64,000 bases of DNA from assembly GCF_026151205.1 (NCBI RefSeq), contig NC_087078.1, positions 3,252,175 to 3,316,174 of the forward strand, in the 5' to 3' direction. The stretch is from Bolinopsis microptera. Taxonomy: Eukaryota; Ctenophora; Tentaculata; Lobata; Bolinopsidae. A program made the translations under genes and the position numbers. The notes beneath the pieces are model-generated. The model had not been told where the DNA came from. It made no database searches and saw nothing but the letters and a program-made list of their open reading frames with translations. Shown piece by piece: positions 36,443 to 47,575 of this stretch (positions within the stretch are counted from its first letter, which is position 1; the number at the start of each line of letters is the position of its first letter).

Positions 36443-37828
36443 GCCTCCCCGCTTTTAGCTTTTCAGTCTGGTCCCGGCGACAAGTTACCACATCAAAAAG
36501 TGTCAGTCTAAAAACTGCTAACTTATAATTCATACTCTCAGTCTCGTGTTCACGTTATGCTGGTTATCTTACATAATATAATGCATTATTATAAAAAGAG
36601 CGTTTGAGCTCGTAAATTACTGAGATTTTTTAATTCTGGATGTTTGTATTTAATTTTTAACCGCGACCGTCCATCATCACATGTTCTTTCATTGCTCAAA
36701 AAATTAATTCCATTGAACTGAAGTGATTTATTGCAGTTACAGCTTTTTATATTTGTCTGTTATAATCCTTTAGTTGTTTCACTTGGTTGATATTTTCCTC
36801 CGTGTTACTTGCCCGGCACTTAATTGAACTGCAGCAAAATAGTTAAATAATAACTCAAATATTAAGTTTGTTAAATGAATAAATGAAATGAATAATTATT
36901 ATTAAAATGAATAAATTAAGAATGGACTATTATATCATATTCATGGTTAATTGACATTACTTATACTACGCACTTAATTTGGGACATCTCATTGCATGAT
37001 CTAAAATATCGGGTTGCTGCTGGTCATGGTATCTTTGGAATTGAAAGGAAATTAGTTTATGATCGGTGTTACTGCAGTAGTTAGTATAGTATTACTATTA
37101 GTATGACTTGTTACTGTTAGTATGACTTGACCATTGTTAATGGTCTGGCCCGGCGCGCGCTACTTCGTAGCTCTTGCCATCGGGCCTATAATTATTGTAC
37201 TATCATATTGATTTCAATGATGAATCAGTGGGGTTAAGATAGTCACATTTGTAACAAATAAAACCTGGAAACCGGCCTACCTGGATTACCAGACTTCTTC
37301 TTTTCCTCAACAATCAACCTAACCAGGGAAACCAAGGAAGAGCTAGGAAGTAGGAAGTAGGAAGAGCTAGGAAGTAGGAAGCAAGTGTAAATACACCTTC
37401 CAACATCTACTGTGACATGTTTTGTACTGTACTCCATACCGATTCATTTGCTATGCGGGATACCTCAAATCACCCCCATATGTCAGGGTCGGCTTAAAAT
37501 AAAATCAACAAGGGTAACATACGGGCAAGGGTAAAATTCAGATACGAGCGTCGGGCAAGGGGTAGTAAAGAACCGGTAACAATTAATTCAGTGAAATGTT
37601 CCACGAGAGTCAGGATAATTTGGAAATTGCTAATAGAGACTGATCCTGATCAGGAAGGTCAAGGATTGTAAATGTTATTGAAGATGTTGATTTGAAATCC
37701 GGACGTTGTGAAATAAAAATACAGGTTCTTTCCGCAGGATATTCGGGGCCCATGATGATCAGCTCGGGATTAATTTGGGAAAGTTCGAAGAGCATTGAAA
37801 AGAGCGAGTTGAAATTTTAAGCTTTCTG
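36443..37828 (+). other. MATE copy 1 3' region
   Basis: Contains the 3'UTR with AATAAA at 36878-36883 and further ATGAATAAAT phrases. At about 37125-37190 there is a fragment of E-element sequence (TTGACCATTGTTAATGGTCT then GGCCCGGCGCGCGCTACTTC), and at 37330-37385 repeats of GGAAGTA. Apparently identical to 45804-47187. Confidence 0.7.
36878..36883 (+). promoter_or_regulatory. Poly(A) signal AATAAA, MATE copy 1
   Basis: Canonical hexamer 436 bp behind the stop codon. The identical site in copy 2 is at 46239-46244. Confidence 0.5.
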
Positions 37829-39246
37829 AACTTTTGAGGAGGTCCCGGAGCCCAACCGCCGAACGGTGCCCGCGGGGCAGCCACGCCCATATTTGGTCCA
37901 AATTAGGCCCAATTTAGCCAAATAACCTGAACATGCCCAAAATCTTGATTTTAGGTGCTCTACTTGTAGCTAGTGGTCCCCTGAAATCGTATATGAATTT
38001 TCATCAAGATTGGACAAAACATGACTGAGTTATGAGCAAAAAACCATATGACCATATTTGGGCATACGAACCAAATTTGATCGAATTTGGCCCATAAATT
38101 GGTTAAATATCAATGTTTTTGAATGAAACCAACTTTATATGAAAGGTAAGCCTATACTACAAATTATCTATGATTATCAGCTCAGTATCTACCTAACTGT
38201 GGATTCTGTGTTCAAATAATCTCTTGACCATTGTTAATGATCTGGCCCGGCGCGCGCTACTTCGTAGCTCGTGCCGTCGGGTAACATTTCGAGAAGAAAG
38301 CGGCGCGCGCTACTTCGAAGAAATTTAGACGAGTAACATCCGTCAAATAATCTCAAAAAAAGAACAAAATTGCCCATATCTCAGTTCGCGATATTTGCAA
38401 AACTGATTTCGCGTCGCTCAAAACAATAGAACTCAATAGGGTTTCAATATTTTTACACGAAATTTTCAGAATCAACGTAGAATCGCATTTCAACCTTAAG
38501 TTATGTATTGGGATTTTGAGTTAGGCCTTTAAACAAATTTGGCGGCCAAATTCCAATATTTGCAATGCGAAATTCAGAATTTGGCCGCCAAATTTTTTTA
38601 AAGGCCTAACTCAAAATTCCAATACAAAACTTAAGGTCGAAATGCGATTCTACGTTGATTCTGAAAATTTCATGTAAAAATATTGAAACCCTATTGAGTT
38701 CTATTGTTTTGAGCGAAATCAGTTTTGCAAATATCGCGAACTGAGATATGGGCAATTTTGTTCATTTTTTGCGATTATTTGAACACAGAATCCACAGTTA
38801 GGTAGATACTGAGCTGATAATCATAGATAATGTGTAGTATAGGCTTACCTTTCATATAAAGTTGGTTTCATTAAAAAACATTGATATTTAACCAATTTAT
38901 GGGCCAAATTCGATCAAATTTGGTGCGTATGCCCAAATATGGTCATATGGTTTTTTGCTCATAACTCAGTCATTTTTTGTCCAATCTTGATGAAAATTCA
39001 TATACGAGTTCAAGGGACCACTAGCTACAAGTAGAGCACCTAAAATCAAGATTTTGGGCATGTTCAGGGTATTTGGCTAAATTGGGCCTAATTTGGACCA
39101 AATATGGGCGTGGCTGCCCCGCGGGCACCGTTTGGCGGTTGGGGTCCGGGACCCCCTCAAAAGTTCGGTCACTGGTCCTAGTTTGTTGGTCAACTGCTAT
39201 CTCGAAACCAAGTTTCACAAAAAAAATCAGGGTGAACCCCCCCGGC
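37829..39246. mobile_element. E palindromic element, copy truncated at the duplication junction
   Basis: Same palindrome as 31918-33417 with small indels and substitutions (for example GGAGCCC for GGACCCC near 37848). The left terminal 75 bp are missing because the duplication starts inside the element. Confidence 0.85.
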
Positions 39247-40170
39247 CCCCCCCCCACCCCCCCCCCTTAAGGTGAGGATTGCCTCGATCTTTCGGTTTTA
39301 GCTTAACTCCCTAGGCCCTAGGTCATGAGTAGAACCGAAGGTATATAAGTTGCTTGTTGCTCATATTAACTATAAAACATCAATTTTAATAAGAAGGTTG
39401 ATTTCTCGGTTATTTTTAAGCTTCCGTTCAGAAAATAATTCGGGACTTTCAAAGGGGGGTAACAAGAAGGAGTTACGAGTGGTATGTAAGCGTTCTATAA
39501 TACATAATTTGCATCACATCTTCAACCTGCTGAATAGAGGCGCCACCTAAAACGTAAACCAACAATTATCACCTCCCCGGCAGTATCGACATCTATAAAG
39601 CGAGACGATATAAATTTATCTGTGCCATTTTACTGACAGCACGGCATCAACTTTTACGCAAATTTCCGCAAAAACCGTAAAATATATACAACTGAAACCT
39701 TTTTTGACTGGGTCAAATGCTTTAATGGCCTCCAAATCAGCATGAAAAAATAAAAAATTGGCCAAGAAATAGGAGTTTTAGAGACCAAAATTTGGTACCC
39801 CAAGTGGTGTCAAAATACGGGTTCCTGCTATTTTATAATAAAGATAAGAGATGCTTTTACTAAAAGGTTTCAATTTGCAAAATAATTTAATTGCGGATAT
39901 AAGGATTAAGGGTCACAGGTTTCAGTTCAAGTTTCAGTTTACTGTATTTTTTCAGTTCTTTAGCTTTCACTTATCTCTGATGGATGGTTTTTATTCCTCC
40001 CAACCTTTGAAAGTGTCGCTGAACGTAACGATACAATTACAATTTCGTCACATAAGTTAAATTATTTTTTTGAAATTCATTTCATTTCGATCAAGAATTC
40101 AGATAATCATGATATAAATACTCAAAATCTTAAATCAACCTCGCAATCCTTTTTTTCGTTTAATATAATT

Positions 40171-43100
40171 TGACCAAAACCCATAATCATGGGTAGAGTG
40201 TACCGCTGCCAGTGTCTCTCTTTTCCAAACAAAAGGAAATGATATTAATTTGAGGAACCGTCCGCTAATGCAAATTGATACCGAGAATGAAATCGGTCGC
40301 TCGCTTTTCCCATTCATTCACGGCTTACGAATTGTAATAAAGCTTATTAAATGGGAAAAGCGAGCGACCGATTTCATTCTCGGTATCAATTTGCATTAGC
40401 GGACGGTTCCTCAAATTAATATCATTTCCTTTTGTTTGGAAAAGAGAGACACTGGCAGCGGTACACTCTACCCATGATTATGGGTTTTGGTCAAATATCA
40501 TCTCTTTTTGATTATAATGTCAGGATAATTTACACAATCGAAACTTCATTAACAAGGAGGTAATTCCGACGATTTCGAAATTCTGCCTTTGAAAACGTTT
40601 CCTTGTGTTTAGTTAGGTATATCTGTCGATAACCGACTGAATATGGCACTTTTTACTCATTCAAGTTGGCATTAAATTCATATATAATGCCATTTAAATA
40701 TCGTGGAAAGCAGAATATATTCGAAATCACGAATGAGCAAAATTCTCACCTTTCGCACGTGCAAACTTTGAGCGGACGTTGCGTGCGCATACAATATTGA
40801 ATCACCGTAAATTTTTGCATAGTGGTATTTAATATATAGTTTGATAAGCATGCAAAGTTTCAGAAGATTTCAAAAAGAACTTGGATCACAACGGGACTCC
40901 AAAGTTGATAAAAATCGTGAAAATCAAAATTTTTAGTGATTTTAGCTATTTTAAATAAATTTGGGCGTGTCCCCACGTGTGCAACTTTTCGATTTTTAAC
41001 TTTAAAACTAGCCTATAACACAATTTACACCTTTAAGAAGCAAAATTGAGCTCCACAACCCAAGGGATGACCCAACACCAGAGAATACTAATTCACAACT
41101 TTTGTGTTTTTATAAAATTATTCTTCAAAAAAGCACTAACTTCAATAGCAAATATCTTTATGAAGAAGCAAGGTAGGAAACTATTCCGGTAGATTTTCGG
41201 AATGCTTGAACAATTATCTAAGGTGAAAATGTCCTCAGATTTTGAATAAAATTACTCCTTAATAGCGTAAAATCGATTTGAAAAGTTGTTACTTTGTCAA
41301 AAATCAAGTTTTTAAAACACTTAATTTGATGACGTCATCAAGTGATGATGATGACGTTAAATTATTTTCAATACAATGTAAACTAAAGCTTAAACGATTA
41401 TCTTTATAACCTGTGGTTCGAGATGACTGTATCGTTTATACTTTCGAATCTACGGACACTTAAATGTAGGCTACAATTGACTGCAAAAAGCGTCTATATT
41501 ATATAATATATTTGACCAAAACCCATAATCATGGGTAGAGTGTACCGCTGCCAGTGTCTCTCTTTTCCAAACAAAAGGAAATGATATTAATTTGAGGAAC
41601 CGTCCGCTAATGCAAATTGATACCGAGAATGAAATCGGTCGCTCGCTTTTCCCATTCATTCACGGCTTACGAATTGTAATAAAGCTTATTAAATGGGAAA
41701 AGCGAGCGACCGATTTCATTCTCGGTATCAATTTGCATTAGCGGACGGTTCCTCAAATTAATATCATTTCCTTTTGTTTGGAAAAGAGAGACACTGGCAG
41801 CGGTACACTCTACCCATGATTATGGGTTTTGGTCAAATATCATCTCTTTTTGATTATAATGTCAGGATAATTTACACAATCGAAACTTCATTAACAAGGA
41901 GGTAATTCCGACGATTTCGAAATTCTGCCTTTGAAAACGTTTCCTTGTGTTTAGTTAGGTATATCTGTCGATAACCGACTGAATATGGCACTTTTTACTC
42001 ATTCAAGTTGGCATTAAATTCATATATAATGCCATTTAAATATCGTGGAAAGCAGAATATATTCGAAATCACGAATGAGCAAAATTCTCACCTTTCGCAC
42101 GTGCAAACTTTGAGCGGACGTTGCGTGCGCATACAATATTGAATCACCGTAAATTTTTGCATAGTGGTATTTAATATATAGTTTGATAAGCATGCAAAGT
42201 TTCAGAAGATTTCAAAAAGAACTTGGATCACAACGGGACTCCAAAGTTGATAAAAATCGTGAAAATCAAAATTTTTAGTGATTTTAGCTATTTTAAATAA
42301 ATTTGGGCGTGTCCCCACGTGTGCAACTTTTCGATTTTTAACTTTAAAACTAGCCTATAACACAATTTACACCTTTAAGAAGCAAAATTGAGCTCCACAA
42401 CCCAAGGGATGACCCAACACCAGAGAATACTAATTCACAACTTTTGTGTTTTTATAAAATTATTCTTCAAAAAAGCACTAACTTCAATAGCAAATATCTT
42501 TATGAAGGAGCAAGGTAGGAAACTATTCCGGTAGATTTTCGGAATGCTTGAACAATTATCTAAGATGAAAATGTCCTCAGATTTTGAATAAAATTACTCC
42601 TTAATAGCGTAAAATCGATTTGAAAAGTTGTTACTTTGTCAAAAATCAAGTTTTTAAAACACTTAATTTGATGACGTCATCAAGTGATGATGATGACGTT
42701 AAATTATTTTTCAATACAATGTAAACTAAAGCTTAAACGATTATCTTTAAAACCTGTGGTTCGAGATGACTGTATCGTTTATACTTTCGAATCTACGGAC
42801 ACTTAAATGTAGGCTACAATTGACTGCAAAAAGCGTCTATATTATATAATATATATATATCTTCACGACAATCTGTTGTAAAACAGGGGTTCCAGAAAAC
42901 CCACTTCACGATACTCCTGAAACATGAGATTTTTTTTACAGTCGATTTGGACAAGGTCTAGACGCCCTGCAAAGTTTCAGATCTCTAACTCAATTTTAAC
43001 ATGGTTTTTAAGGCACCTGAATATGGCGATTTTGGGTTTTTTACCTAATTTCGTATAACATGCTGGCGCGTATTTTGCGCAAATTTCTTAAAAACCTCCA

Positions 43101-43714
43101 TATAACTATTTCTTATTCCTGTCATCTTTAACATTGAATTAGAATGTTTTGAACTTAAATGTACCTGCTGATCTACTTTCGATGAGTCTTAATGCCTGGA
43201 AATCAATAAAGGGGATATAATAGTATAGGGGGTAAATAGTATTGTGAATATAAGGGCGACGGTAATGCTTGCCAGCATTGTGATATATATCTTCACGACA
43301 ATCTGTTGTAAAACAGGGGTTCCAGAAAACCCACTTCACGATACTCCTGAAACATGAATTTTTTTTACAGTCGATTTGGACAAGGTCTAGACGCCCTGCA
43401 AAGTTTCAGATCTCTAACTCAATTTTAACATGGTTTTTAAGGCACCTGAATATGGCGATTTTGGGTTTTTTACCTAATTTCGTATAACATGCTGGCGCGT
43501 ATTTTGCGCAAATTTCTTAAAAACCTCCATATAACTATTTCTTATTCCTGTCATCTTTAACATTGAATTAGAATGTTTTGAACTTAAATGTACCTGCTGA
43601 TCTACTTTCGATGAGTCTTAATGCCTGGAAATCAATAAAGGGGATATAATAGTATAGGGGGTAAATAGTATTGTGAATATAAGGGCGACGGTAATGCTTG
43701 CCAGCATTGTGATT
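40171..43714. mobile_element. 3,544-bp insertion made of tandem foldback modules, specific to unit 2
   Basis: Two direct copies of a 1,342-bp block (P palindrome 40171-40496 plus arm to 41512; P 41513-41838 plus arm to about 42854) are followed by two direct copies of a 430-bp central unit (period between CTTCACGACAATCTG at 42861 and 43291). Unit 1 has the uninterrupted sequence TTTAATATAATTATGAACGG (about 34341); here it is split as ATAATT|TGACC ... GTGATT|ATGAAC, giving ATT as the probable 3-bp target duplication. No transposase frame. The modules match the element at 22537-26690, but the arms here are tandem rather than inverted. Confidence 0.9.
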
Positions 43715-44246
43715 ATGAACGGTAAAATAAAGCTAATTAGAAAGCCTTCAATCCGTATTGACCAATGCTTCTTAAAATCCATCTAAATGTAAGCTATTTA
43801 AGATGTGCTCTTGGATAGTTGGCGATTAACTAATGATCGAATCTGACGTTAGTTTATTTATAAGTTTTGTTAACATACCTTATACATTGTCATTGTTTTA
43901 TTGTGCGTAACGGTAAATCGTTATTTACTTCTTCTAGCTGCTAACTGTTTTAAATGACGTTCAGCAAGATAATTTAGAATAAATAAATTAAATTTTTTTA
44001 ACTGAACCGCTATTTATTATAGCTCAGGACCAAACCCAGATGGTGTCCTACATCATCAAATCTCAGTTTTCGAACTCATCAAACCTGCAATTGATTCGAA
44101 ACTTAATATTACCTTTAATGCTTACACTCGTCATGTAGTTGTTTCATTAGCATTAGTGCTGTTGTTTTCACTAAGTATGCTAACACAGTAAGATAGTACT
44201 GATATGCTATTTCCTAGATTCCAGCAATTTCTTCTCTTCGTTCACC

Positions 44247-45803
44247 ATGACATCTCTCTTCTCCAAAGAATGTGAATTCATCCGCCTGTCCATCTCTTTC
44301 ATATTTATTGATTGCACAGAAATTCTGATGGCGTTCATAACCCTTATGTTCGCAGGACACATTAGTCCGGCTCATCTAGCTGGAGTGGGACTCACTAACA
44401 CCCTTTTTAACCTGATCGTCGTCCCAGTGTCCGCTGGATACGCCTCCGTATTCGACACTTATGGTCCTCAAGTCTACGGTTTTAAGGGTGAGCTTGGGAC
44501 GGTCTTCTTGAAATGTCTTCTCCAGGGCTGGCTCTTGCTGTTTTTAGTTCTAGGACCGTACCTGAATATTGTTTACATCATAGACCTTCTGCCGTACTCC
44601 GGATTGAATTCTTCAATCACAGTGGTTAACGAGATGGCCATTTTGGGCCAGGGCGACTTCCGGGATATCGCGGTGAATTATCTTAGGATCACTTTCATCG
44701 TAGAGTTTCTGGACTACACCTTTACCATGATCTCCAAGTATTTCGCTATTCAGGAGCAGACCAAGTTTGTCTATCTTGTTTCCATTGTGATGATCGTATC
44801 ACATTGTCTTGCTAACTATGTTTTGGTTGTCGTGCTGAAGCTTGGGTTGAATGGACTTGGTGTAGCAGCTATAGTCAGTAGAATACTGCCCCTGACTGTG
44901 TCCTTGACGATCTGCTGTGTCATGATAAAACAAGACCAGTTTGCTTGGAATGGGTTCAGCGCCCGCGCACTTTTAGGCTGGAAGCCCATGATGAAGCTTG
45001 GTATATCAGGTGCTCTGAATGTGTTTGCTGAAATGGTTTTATTCGAGATCTCAACATTCTGCAGCCAGTTTGACGGAGCAGTGGCTTTCTCCGTGGTAAT
45101 TATCGCACACCAGCTGGTATCCATCTGGTGGTCAATAGCTCTGGGGATGTCGGAAGCCGCTGCCACACTCATCGGAACAGCTATGGGTGAGGGAGATGCT
45201 GAGAAAACAAAGCTGTGCATGAAGTTGACAGTGGTGAACTCTGTGTTAGTGTCGAGTGTACTTGCTGTGGTATCGTATTGTTTAATGAGCTACGAGATAA
45301 CGTTATTCTCGTCTGATAACGATGTGAAGAGTGTGTTCATGACCACTTTCTGGATAATCTGCCTCGGTATTCCTGTTGATCATATCCAGACGTCTCTCAA
45401 CCAGGGAATACTTGTCTCGTTTGGGGCACAGAATTTCACCTGTTTTACAATGAGTATTGCCTGCTACGGTATAGGTCTGCCAATTGTTTTAGGCACTATA
45501 TTCTTTACTGACATGAAAGTTGCCGGAGTCTTCATCGGATTGGTCGCAGCAGCTTTGGTAATGCTGGTATGTGCTGTTCTGAAGATACGCACAGTGAATA
45601 TTGAGAATGAGATAGAGAAATCTAGAAAGAGAGTGGGTGTTGATCCTGAAGATGAAGATCCTCTCCTCGGGGAAGATTTTCTCCTTGATCGAAGCGAGGT
45701 TGAAAATAAAAAGGAAATGACTCGTGTTATTTTAGCATTTGTGTACGGTGGTTTAGCTTTTTTTTCACTTGGTGCTTTGTCCATGATTAGAAATTCTAAA
45801 TAA
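44247..45803 (+). CDS. MATE/SLC47-family transporter, copy 2
   Basis: Same 518-codon ORF as copy 1, offset 9,361. By direct comparison I find four base differences: 44450 (Val68, silent), 45183 (Leu313 to Met), 45695 (Arg483 to Ser) and 45792 (His516 to Asn). All four are A/C differences on this strand. Leu313Met lies in the conserved ALGEGD segment; the other two replacements are in the tail. The gene is intact, so there is no sign of pseudogenisation. It differs in context: the 3.54-kb foldback insertion ends 532 bp before its ATG, which may separate it from upstream regulatory sequence that copy 1 keeps. Confidence 0.93.
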   Translation: MTSLFSKECEFIRLSISFIFIDCTEILMAFITLMFAGHISPAHLAGVGLTNTLFNLIVVPVSAGYASVFDTYGPQVYGFKGELGTVFLKCLLQGWLLLFLVLGPYLNIVYIIDLLPYSGLNSSITVVNEMAILGQGDFRDIAVNYLRITFIVEFLDYTFTMISKYFAIQEQTKFVYLVSIVMIVSHCLANYVLVVVLKLGLNGLGVAAIVSRILPLTVSLTICCVMIKQDQFAWNGFSARALLGWKPMMKLGISGALNVFAEMVLFEISTFCSQFDGAVAFSVVIIAHQLVSIWWSIALGMSEAAATLIGTAMGEGDAEKTKLCMKLTVVNSVLVSSVLAVVSYCLMSYEITLFSSDNDVKSVFMTTFWIICLGIPVDHIQTSLNQGILVSFGAQNFTCFTMSIACYGIGLPIVLGTIFFTDMKVAGVFIGLVAAALVMLVCAVLKIRTVNIENEIEKSRKRVGVDPEDEDPLLGEDFLLDRSEVENKKEMTRVILAFVYGGLAFFSLGALSMIRNSK

Positions 45804-47187
45804 GCCTCCCCGCTTTTAGCTTTTCAGTCTGGTCCCGGCGACAAGTTACCACATCAAAAAGTGTCAGTCTAAAAACTGCTAACTTATAATTCATACTCTC
45901 AGTCTCGTGTTCACGTTATGCTGGTTATCTTACATAATATAATGCATTATTATAAAAAGAGCGTTTGAGCTCGTAAATTACTGAGATTTTTTAATTCTGG
46001 ATGTTTGTATTTAATTTTTAACCGCGACCGTCCATCATCACATGTTCTTTCATTGCTCAAAAAATTAATTCCATTGAACTGAAGTGATTTATTGCAGTTA
46101 CAGCTTTTTATATTTGTCTGTTATAATCCTTTAGTTGTTTCACTTGGTTGATATTTTCCTCCGTGTTACTTGCCCGGCACTTAATTGAACTGCAGCAAAA
46201 TAGTTAAATAATAACTCAAATATTAAGTTTGTTAAATGAATAAATGAAATGAATAATTATTATTAAAATGAATAAATTAAGAATGGACTATTATATCATA
46301 TTCATGGTTAATTGACATTACTTATACTACGCACTTAATTTGGGACATCTCATTGCATGATCTAAAATATCGGGTTGCTGCTGGTCATGGTATCTTTGGA
46401 ATTGAAAGGAAATTAGTTTATGATCGGTGTTACTGCAGTAGTTAGTATAGTATTACTATTAGTATGACTTGTTACTGTTAGTATGACTTGACCATTGTTA
46501 ATGGTCTGGCCCGGCGCGCGCTACTTCGTAGCTCTTGCCATCGGGCCTATAATTATTGTACTATCATATTGATTTCAATGATGAATCAGTGGGGTTAAGA
46601 TAGTCACATTTGTAACAAATAAAACCTGGAAACCGGCCTACCTGGATTACCAGACTTCTTCTTTTCCTCAACAATCAACCTAACCAGGGAAACCAAGGAA
46701 GAGCTAGGAAGTAGGAAGTAGGAAGAGCTAGGAAGTAGGAAGCAAGTGTAAATACACCTTCCAACATCTACTGTGACATGTTTTGTACTGTACTCCATAC
46801 CGATTCATTTGCTATGCGGGATACCTCAAATCACCCCCATATGTCAGGGTCGGCTTAAAATAAAATCAACAAGGGTAACATACGGGCAAGGGTAAAATTC
46901 AGATACGAGCGTCGGGCAAGGGGTAGTAAAGAACCGGTAACAATTAATTCAGTGAAATGTTCCACGAGAGTCAGGATAATTTGGAAATTGCTAATAGAGA
47001 CTGATCCTGATCAGGAAGGTCAAGGATTGTAAATGTTATTGAAGATGTTGATTTGAAATCCGGACGTTGTGAAATAAAAATACAGGTTCTTTCCGCAGGA
47101 TATTCGGGGCCCATGATGATCAGCTCGGGATTAATTTGGGAAAGTTCGAAGAGCATTGAAAAGAGCGAGTTGAAATTTTAAGCTTTC
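45804..47187 (+). other. MATE copy 2 3' region
   Basis: Same content as the copy 1 3' region; poly(A) signal AATAAA at 46239-46244. No difference from copy 1 was noticed across this stretch. Confidence 0.7.
46239..46244 (+). promoter_or_regulatory. Poly(A) signal AATAAA, MATE copy 2
   Basis: Identical position relative to the stop codon as in copy 1. Confidence 0.5.
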
Positions 47188-47442
47188 TGGTATTTTTTTG
47201 CCTTCTTTGAGCTGTCAAAGAGCCATGATGCCAAGTAGACGTTTTCGTGATAAACTGTAAAACCTCTCTATACCGGGCCTCTCATGTAATGGGAAAAACG
47301 AGAAGTGTACGGTATAGGTAGAACGTTTCAAATGCCTCATTAAGGGCCATAATATACTATACACGTATTTTGTCGTATTGTGATTGAATACAGCTCGATA
47401 TGTTCTTACATCACCCACCAAATGCGATATGAAAAACTCGGT

Positions 47443-47575
47443 TTGATTGTTGAGGAAAAAAGAGGTCTGGTAATCCAGGTAGGCCGGTTTAGATTAGCAC
47501 AATTTACGGTACAGAGAGGTTTTATTTATTACAAATGTGATTATCTTAACCCCACTGATTCATCATTTTAATCAT
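47443..47575. repeat. Inverted partner of the sequence downstream of the MATE genes
   Basis: TTGAGGAAAAAAGAGGTCTG ... CAGGTAGGCCGGTTT and ACAAATGTGATTATCTTAAC with CCCACTGATTCATCA are the diverged reverse complement of 46580-46680 (and of the same site in unit 1), with the order kept. This makes an imperfect inverted repeat with about 0.75 kb between arms. Confidence 0.7.

Larger units (their letters stand above)
31993..37828 (+). repeat. Segmental duplication, unit 1 (5.84 kb, contains MATE copy 1)
   Basis: The sequence from AACTTTTGAGGAGGTCCCGG at 31993 to AAGCTTTCTG at about 37828 is repeated directly from 37829 to 47187. At the junction the end of unit 1 runs straight into the beginning of unit 2 (AAGCTTTCTG|AACTTTTGAG), with at most 1 bp of microhomology. 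After subtracting the 3,544-bp insertion from unit 2, the unit lengths agree within about 20 bp, most of it in C-runs and small indels in the E element. Confidence 0.92.
37829..47187 (+). repeat. Segmental duplication, unit 2 (contains MATE copy 2 and a 3.54-kb insertion)
   Basis: Direct copy of unit 1. It holds a truncated E element (37829-39246), the D right end (39267-39605), MATE upstream sequence interrupted at 40170/43715, the MATE gene and its 3' region. Beyond 47187 (TTCTG|GTATTTTTTTG) the similarity stops, which fixes the right border. Confidence 0.92.

Noticed and set aside
28880-39275. Recurring ORFs with CPAGTVWRLGSGTPSKVRSL or its other-frame versions
   Set aside because: They occur in every arm of the E palindrome in several frames and both strands; there is no consistent start or extension.
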